Below are positions 31,096 through 33,946 of a stretch of DNA of 33,946 bases, in pieces; position 1 is the stretch's first letter; each line of letters starts with the position of its first letter. Origin of the DNA: Candidatus Acetothermia bacterium (GTDB lineage Bacteria; Bipolaricaulota; Bipolaricaulia; RBG-16-55-9; DRXL01); assembly GCA_016179105.1 (NCBI GenBank), contig JACOSB010000097.1, forward strand, positions 1 to 33,946, given 5' to 3'. The position numbers were made by a program, and so were the translations under genes. Under the pieces are notes generated by a model. The model saw only the letters and a list, made by a program, of their open reading frames with translations. It was not told the DNA's origin and made no database searches.

Positions 31096-32250
31096 ATGGG
31101 ATGCCTCGAAGACCTACTGTATCGGTCTCGCGTGATTGCTGAAGACCTTCAATTCCAAGGACCAAAAGCTTGGAAAGCTGCTCAACCTCATAGAAAGGTG
31201 CTCGGACATTTTCAAGTCTACTTCCCTGAAGAAATAGCACACGCAGCCGGAATGCTGCCGATAAAAATAGTCGGCGGGGGCAATAAACTCGAAGCCCGCC
31301 GCGCCGATGCCCATTTGGGTTCTTTCATCTGTTCAATCATGCGCTCGACGCTTGAGTTGGGCTTGAGCGGACGGCTTTCTTTTTTAGATATGATGGTGAC
31401 GCATCCGATCTGCGATGCAGCGCGGCATCTGGCGGGCATTTGGACTCGCACTTTTCCCAATCAGCCAGCGCAGATTCTCTATCTGCCGCAAAACCCCAAC
31501 TCCAAGGCCGCCGTGAAATATCTCTACCATGAGTATCAACGACTCCAGAGAGACATCGAGCAAATCGCTGGGCATTCGATCAGTGAAGAAGATCTTCGCA
31601 AGAGCATTGCCCTCTACAATGAAAATCGAAGTCTTTTGCGCGAGTTGTATAATCTTCGAAAAGAATCTCCGTGGCTACTCTCGGCGTCCGAGTCATTCGT
31701 GATCGTGAAAGCCGGAACGATCTTACCCAAGGAAGAGCACAACCAACTCCTGAGAGAAATTTTGTCACTTCTGCCCGAGCGCAATGCCAAGCCTCAAGAC
31801 AAAGTGCGCGTCGTCTTTGTCGGCGCGTTCTGTGAACTGCCGCCGATCGAGATGATCGAGACAATGGAAGAGATGTGTTATGTCGTCGATGACGATTTTC
31901 TCATAGGGCTACGTTGGCTGACCGAAGATGTGTCATGCGAGGGAGACCCGCTGTGGAACTTGGCAGCCGCTTATATCGAGCATTCAACCTGGGCTTCGAC
32001 GCAATATGACTGTCATAAACCGAAAGAAAAAATGCTGGAGTGCCAAGTCCGAGCCGCGCGAGCGCAAGGAGCCATCTGCGCTGCAGCCAAGTTCTGCGAG
32101 CCGGGCGTCGATGATCAAATCGCCTATGCTAAGCACTTTGACAGCGCTGGCGTTTCGTATATTTTAGTCGAGTTTGAGGAGAAGCAAACGAGCTTTGAGC
32201 GCTTAAAGATGCAGACCGAGACGTTCGCTGAAGCCATTCTCTTCGAGTGA
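31096..32250 (+). CDS. bzdN: Benzoyl-CoA reductase subunit, BzdN/BcrC-like
   Basis: The 384-residue protein is the smaller dehydratase-like subunit. FPEEIAHAAGMLPIKI near residue 43, GSFICSIMRSTLELGL near 75, VTHPICDAARHL, VGAFCELPP and AKFCEPGVDDQIAYAKHF supply conserved cysteines for the cluster and substrate pocket. It ends with LVEFEEKQTSFERLKMQTETF, typical of the family. It should pair with the 431-residue subunit. In Azoarcus and Thauera this gene leads the set (N-O-P-Q or C-B-A-D); here it is last. The start is two bases after the previous stop. Confidence 0.85.
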   Translation: MGCLEDLLYRSRVIAEDLQFQGPKAWKAAQPHRKVLGHFQVYFPEEIAHAAGMLPIKIVGGGNKLEARRADAHLGSFICSIMRSTLELGLSGRLSFLDMMVTHPICDAARHLAGIWTRTFPNQPAQILYLPQNPNSKAAVKYLYHEYQRLQRDIEQIAGHSISEEDLRKSIALYNENRSLLRELYNLRKESPWLLSASESFVIVKAGTILPKEEHNQLLREILSLLPERNAKPQDKVRVVFVGAFCELPPIEMIETMEEMCYVVDDDFLIGLRWLTEDVSCEGDPLWNLAAAYIEHSTWASTQYDCHKPKEKMLECQVRAARAQGAICAAAKFCEPGVDDQIAYAKHFDSAGVSYILVEFEEKQTSFERLKMQTETFAEAILFE

Positions 32251-32252
32251 AG

Positions 32253-32555
32253 ATGTCGACGATGGCAGCCATGGTGGATAGACCAGAGACAACTGAAGAG
32301 CAACTGGCGAGAGAAGGGTGGCTCAAGCGCTGCTCAGCCATCGAACCGCGTCTAAGCGAGCTCATAGCACTCTACACGGAGCTAGGTTTCGAAGTGCGTT
32401 GCGAGCCCATCGATCTTGCGCAGTTACCGCGGGAAGCTTGTCGCGAATGTTTTCTTGTCCAATATGAACGATATAAGACGATCTATACACGAGTAATCAT
32501 CAAAAGTTACCCTGAGCGTTGCGAAGGGTCGCGGGATTCTTCGCTGCGCTCATGA
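32253..32555 (+). CDS. Small Cys-containing protein linked to benzoyl-CoA reductase
   Basis: The product is about 100 residues from an ATG three bases after the bzdN stop; a GTG at 32247 and later ATGs are alternatives. The core reads EPRLSELIALYTELGFEVRC, then a PREACREC motif and YERYKTIYTR. I recall similar small proteins near such clusters, with a paired CxxC end, but no function. The last 20 or so codons come from a palindromic repeat element (from 32511), so the natural end is probably near the IYTR segment. It may bind iron or zinc through CREC. Confidence 0.65.
   Translation: MSTMAAMVDRPETTEEQLAREGWLKRCSAIEPRLSELIALYTELGFEVRCEPIDLAQLPREACRECFLVQYERYKTIYTRVIIKSYPERCEGSRDSSLRS
32514..32551. 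repeat. REP-like palindromic element
   Basis: GAGCGTTGCGAAG at 32514-32526 and CTTCGCTGCGCTC at 32539-32551 form a stem with 11 of 13 pairs around a 12-base loop. The wider text (CCTGAGCG, GGGATTCTTCGC, then ATGACA) matches a dispersed repeat type I have seen in many bacterial genomes. It overlaps the 3' end of the small Cys gene. Confidence 0.6.
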
Positions 32556-32592
32556 TGACAACTGTGGCATTAAGAAGGAGAGTTGGGTTCTC

Positions 32593-33360
32593 ATGCAAGT
32601 TGATCTCACCGCGAAAGTCGCGATGGTCACCGGAGCCGCTCAGGGAATTGGTCGTGCGATCGCGCTGGCGCTCGCCTACAATGGAGCAGATATTATTATC
32701 AACGATCTCGATCGCTCGGCTTCTCAAGCGCTTCAACAAGAGATCGAGAAACTCCGGAGACGTGCTTTCGTCGCACTCGCCGACGTCTCTGATTATACGG
32801 CTATTCAACAAGCTGTTTCTGAAGCGACAGCACAATTGGGCAAAATAGATATTTTGGTCAACAACGCCGGCTGGGACAAGGGCATTGCTCCCTTTTTGAG
32901 GACAAATCACTCAGACTGGCAGCGCGTGATCGCGATTAATTTAGTCGGCGTGCTTAACTGCACACACTTGGTTGCAACGCATATGTCGCAGCGCAAGTCG
33001 GGCAAAATTATCAATATCAGCTCGGATGCAGGGCGCGGTGGCAGCTTCGGCGAAGCCGTCTACTCCGGCTGCAAGGCGGCTGTGATCACACTGACAAAAA
33101 CTTGGGCGCGCGAGTTCGCCCGCGACAATATTAGAGTCAACTGCGTCTGCCCCGGCTTGGTCGATACCCCTCTCTTAGCAAAACTCAAGCAAGAAGAGTT
33201 TGGCAAAAAAGTCTTGGAGCGGATCGAGCAGTTGATGCTCTTGGGGCTGGGCAAGCCCGAAGACATCGCCAACGCCGCGCTCTTCTTTGCTTCTGAAGAA
33301 TCGAATCACATCACGGGCCAAGTCTTGAGCGCGAGCGGCGGACTCACCTTCTACGGCTGA
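32593..33360 (+). CDS. badH: BadH-like short-chain dehydrogenase
   Basis: The 255-residue SDR has the NAD loop TGAAQGIG at 13-20, NNAG at 90-93, catalytic S144, Y157 and K161, and a C-terminal GQVLSASGGLT. NNAGWD, SSDAGRGGSFGEAVYSGCKA and GLTFYG closely follow Rhodopseudomonas BadH (2-hydroxycyclohexanecarboxyl-CoA dehydrogenase) as I remember it. After the dch-like step this enzyme could oxidise 6-hydroxycyclohex-1-ene-1-carbonyl-CoA, a role played by the unrelated Had in Thauera and Azoarcus. AAGGAG lies about 12 bases before the ATG. Confidence 0.82.
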   Translation: MQVDLTAKVAMVTGAAQGIGRAIALALAYNGADIIINDLDRSASQALQQEIEKLRRRAFVALADVSDYTAIQQAVSEATAQLGKIDILVNNAGWDKGIAPFLRTNHSDWQRVIAINLVGVLNCTHLVATHMSQRKSGKIINISSDAGRGGSFGEAVYSGCKAAVITLTKTWAREFARDNIRVNCVCPGLVDTPLLAKLKQEEFGKKVLERIEQLMLLGLGKPEDIANAALFFASEESNHITGQVLSASGGLTFYG

Positions 33361-33435
33361 AGGGAGACTTGGCAGCCGACTCCTTCCTCGGTTAAGCTTA
33401 AAACATAGCCCAATTCAAGAGAAGGGGAGGACGGC

Positions 33436-33846
33436 GTGGAAGCGCGATGCCGATACTGCCTAAACGAGAGTTGTGTCTTTCTCAACCTCGCTCGCAAAGA
33501 CCTCTCGTTTCATCCAGAACATTTCACGCACATACTCGAATACGAGAAAGGGCAAACGCTCTTCCAAGAAGGCGCGCCGGCCTACGGTTACTATCTCATC
33601 TGTGAGGGACGGATCAAATTAGCACGGCGGTCAACTGTCGGCAAGAAATCTCTCATCGAAATTTTGGGACCGGGTGATATAATCGGACCCGCACCCGAAG
33701 GGCGCTATCGGCTCTATGCCGCGGCTCTGGAAAAGAGCAAAGTTGGGTACATCGAGCGCGGTGCCTTTGGTCAACTGCTGGCACGCTATCCCCAGTTAGC
33801 AACCGCACTAGTACTCGACCACAATGATTCTATGGTGGTATCCTGA
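33436..33846 (+). pseudogene. Truncated CRP/FNR-family redox regulator, DNA-binding half lost
   Basis: A GTG start with GGGGAGG seven bases upstream opens 136 codons. Cys 5, 8 and 13 (CRYCLNESC) form a C-x2-C-x4-C set like the FNR iron-sulfur motif. Residues 25-125 are a cNMP-type beta-roll (FQEGAPAYGYYLICEGRIKL, ILGPGDIIG). The protein stops at about residue 124 of family pattern, where FNR proteins continue with a dimer helix and HTH. The last 12 residues (HNDSMVVS end) and the stop come just before a transposase start at 33879, so an insertion probably cut the gene. It might act as a dominant partner but cannot bind DNA itself. Confidence 0.7.
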
Positions 33847-33878
33847 GTGGAGGGAATCACACCTCCAGGAGGGAAACC

Positions 33879-33946
33879 ATGCCGCGACCGAAGAAATATG
33901 TGGTGCACTTGAGCGAAGGAGAACGGAGTCAATTGCTGGAATTGAT
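33879..33946 (+). mobile_element. N-terminus of IS630-type transposase (partial)
   Basis: ATG at 33879 follows AGGAGGG by five bases and opens MPRPKKYVVHLSEGERSQLL to the window edge. IS630-family transposases commonly start with a similar basic segment and LSxEER helix. The gene begins 32 bases after the stop of the truncated FNR-like gene, so the left end of the element should lie between about 33810 and 33870. The exact terminal repeat cannot be placed from one end. Confidence 0.55.

Overview
The window looks like chromosome from an uncultured, diderm-type bacterium. Evidence is LolA-like and lipoprotein export genes, sec signal peptides, and frequent GTG starts preceded by AGGAG-type ribosome sites. 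Some features recall Bipolaricaulota/Acetothermia-like lineages: exported beta-helix proteins and FlgD-like C-terminal tails ending in a lysine/arginine-rich motif. That placement is a weak inference, because no marker gene is present. Both ends carry cut-off starts of probable IS630-family transposase genes.

Region 1 (114-6939) is a copper-handling operon behind a near-consensus sigma70-type promoter. It holds a small HSVDL/HHR protein, a Met/His-rich membrane protein, a CopA-type Cu(I) ATPase with YHS and two HMA domains, and a membrane-anchored cupredoxin. These are followed by a broken isoprenylcysteine-methyltransferase remnant, a UbiE-like methyltransferase, a site-2 protease with CBS domains and a ClpP-fold SDH-type protease. 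Region 2 (6968-11343) is an RND/MMPL exporter, a LolA-like protein, a small exported protein and an ArsR regulator. It has its own promoter with an inverted repeat at the expected transcription start, and ends in a truncated CbiX-like gene.

Region 3 (11335-15195, minus strand) has exported proteins: a truncated sialidase-like protein, a two-domain right-handed beta-helix protein, an unknown exported protein and an asnA remnant. The truncated cbiX and sialidase genes meet at a single breakpoint. Region 4 (15244-20274) is a histidine kinase and response regulator pair, a DUF2231 membrane protein with an apparent frameshift, an RTX repeat surface protein built from five 27-residue units, and a small membrane protein.

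Region 5 (20552-33360) is the most interesting part. It contains a complete four-subunit 2-oxoacid:ferredoxin oxidoreductase (korDABC), a three-cupredoxin NirK-type nitrite reductase lipoprotein, and a tightly packed operon for anaerobic aromatic ring reduction. That operon encodes an HTH-GNAT fusion, an amidohydrolase-fold protein that has lost its usual metal ligands, a dienoyl-CoA hydratase, four benzoyl-CoA reductase subunits of the ATP-dependent Azoarcus (Bzd) size class, a small Cys protein and a BadH-like dehydrogenase. Kor would supply reduced ferredoxin to the ring reductase, and NirK suggests denitrification as the electron sink.

Upstream of this operon lies a perfect CRP-type site whose centre falls 61.5 bp before the predicted transcription start. 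A perfect 20-bp palindrome follows just downstream of that start. At the right edge, an FNR-like sensor gene has lost its DNA-binding half next to an IS630-type transposase gene. No CoA ligase and no ring-opening hydrolase (Oah) are in the window. All functional calls come from reading the sequence and remembered family motifs; no database search was run.
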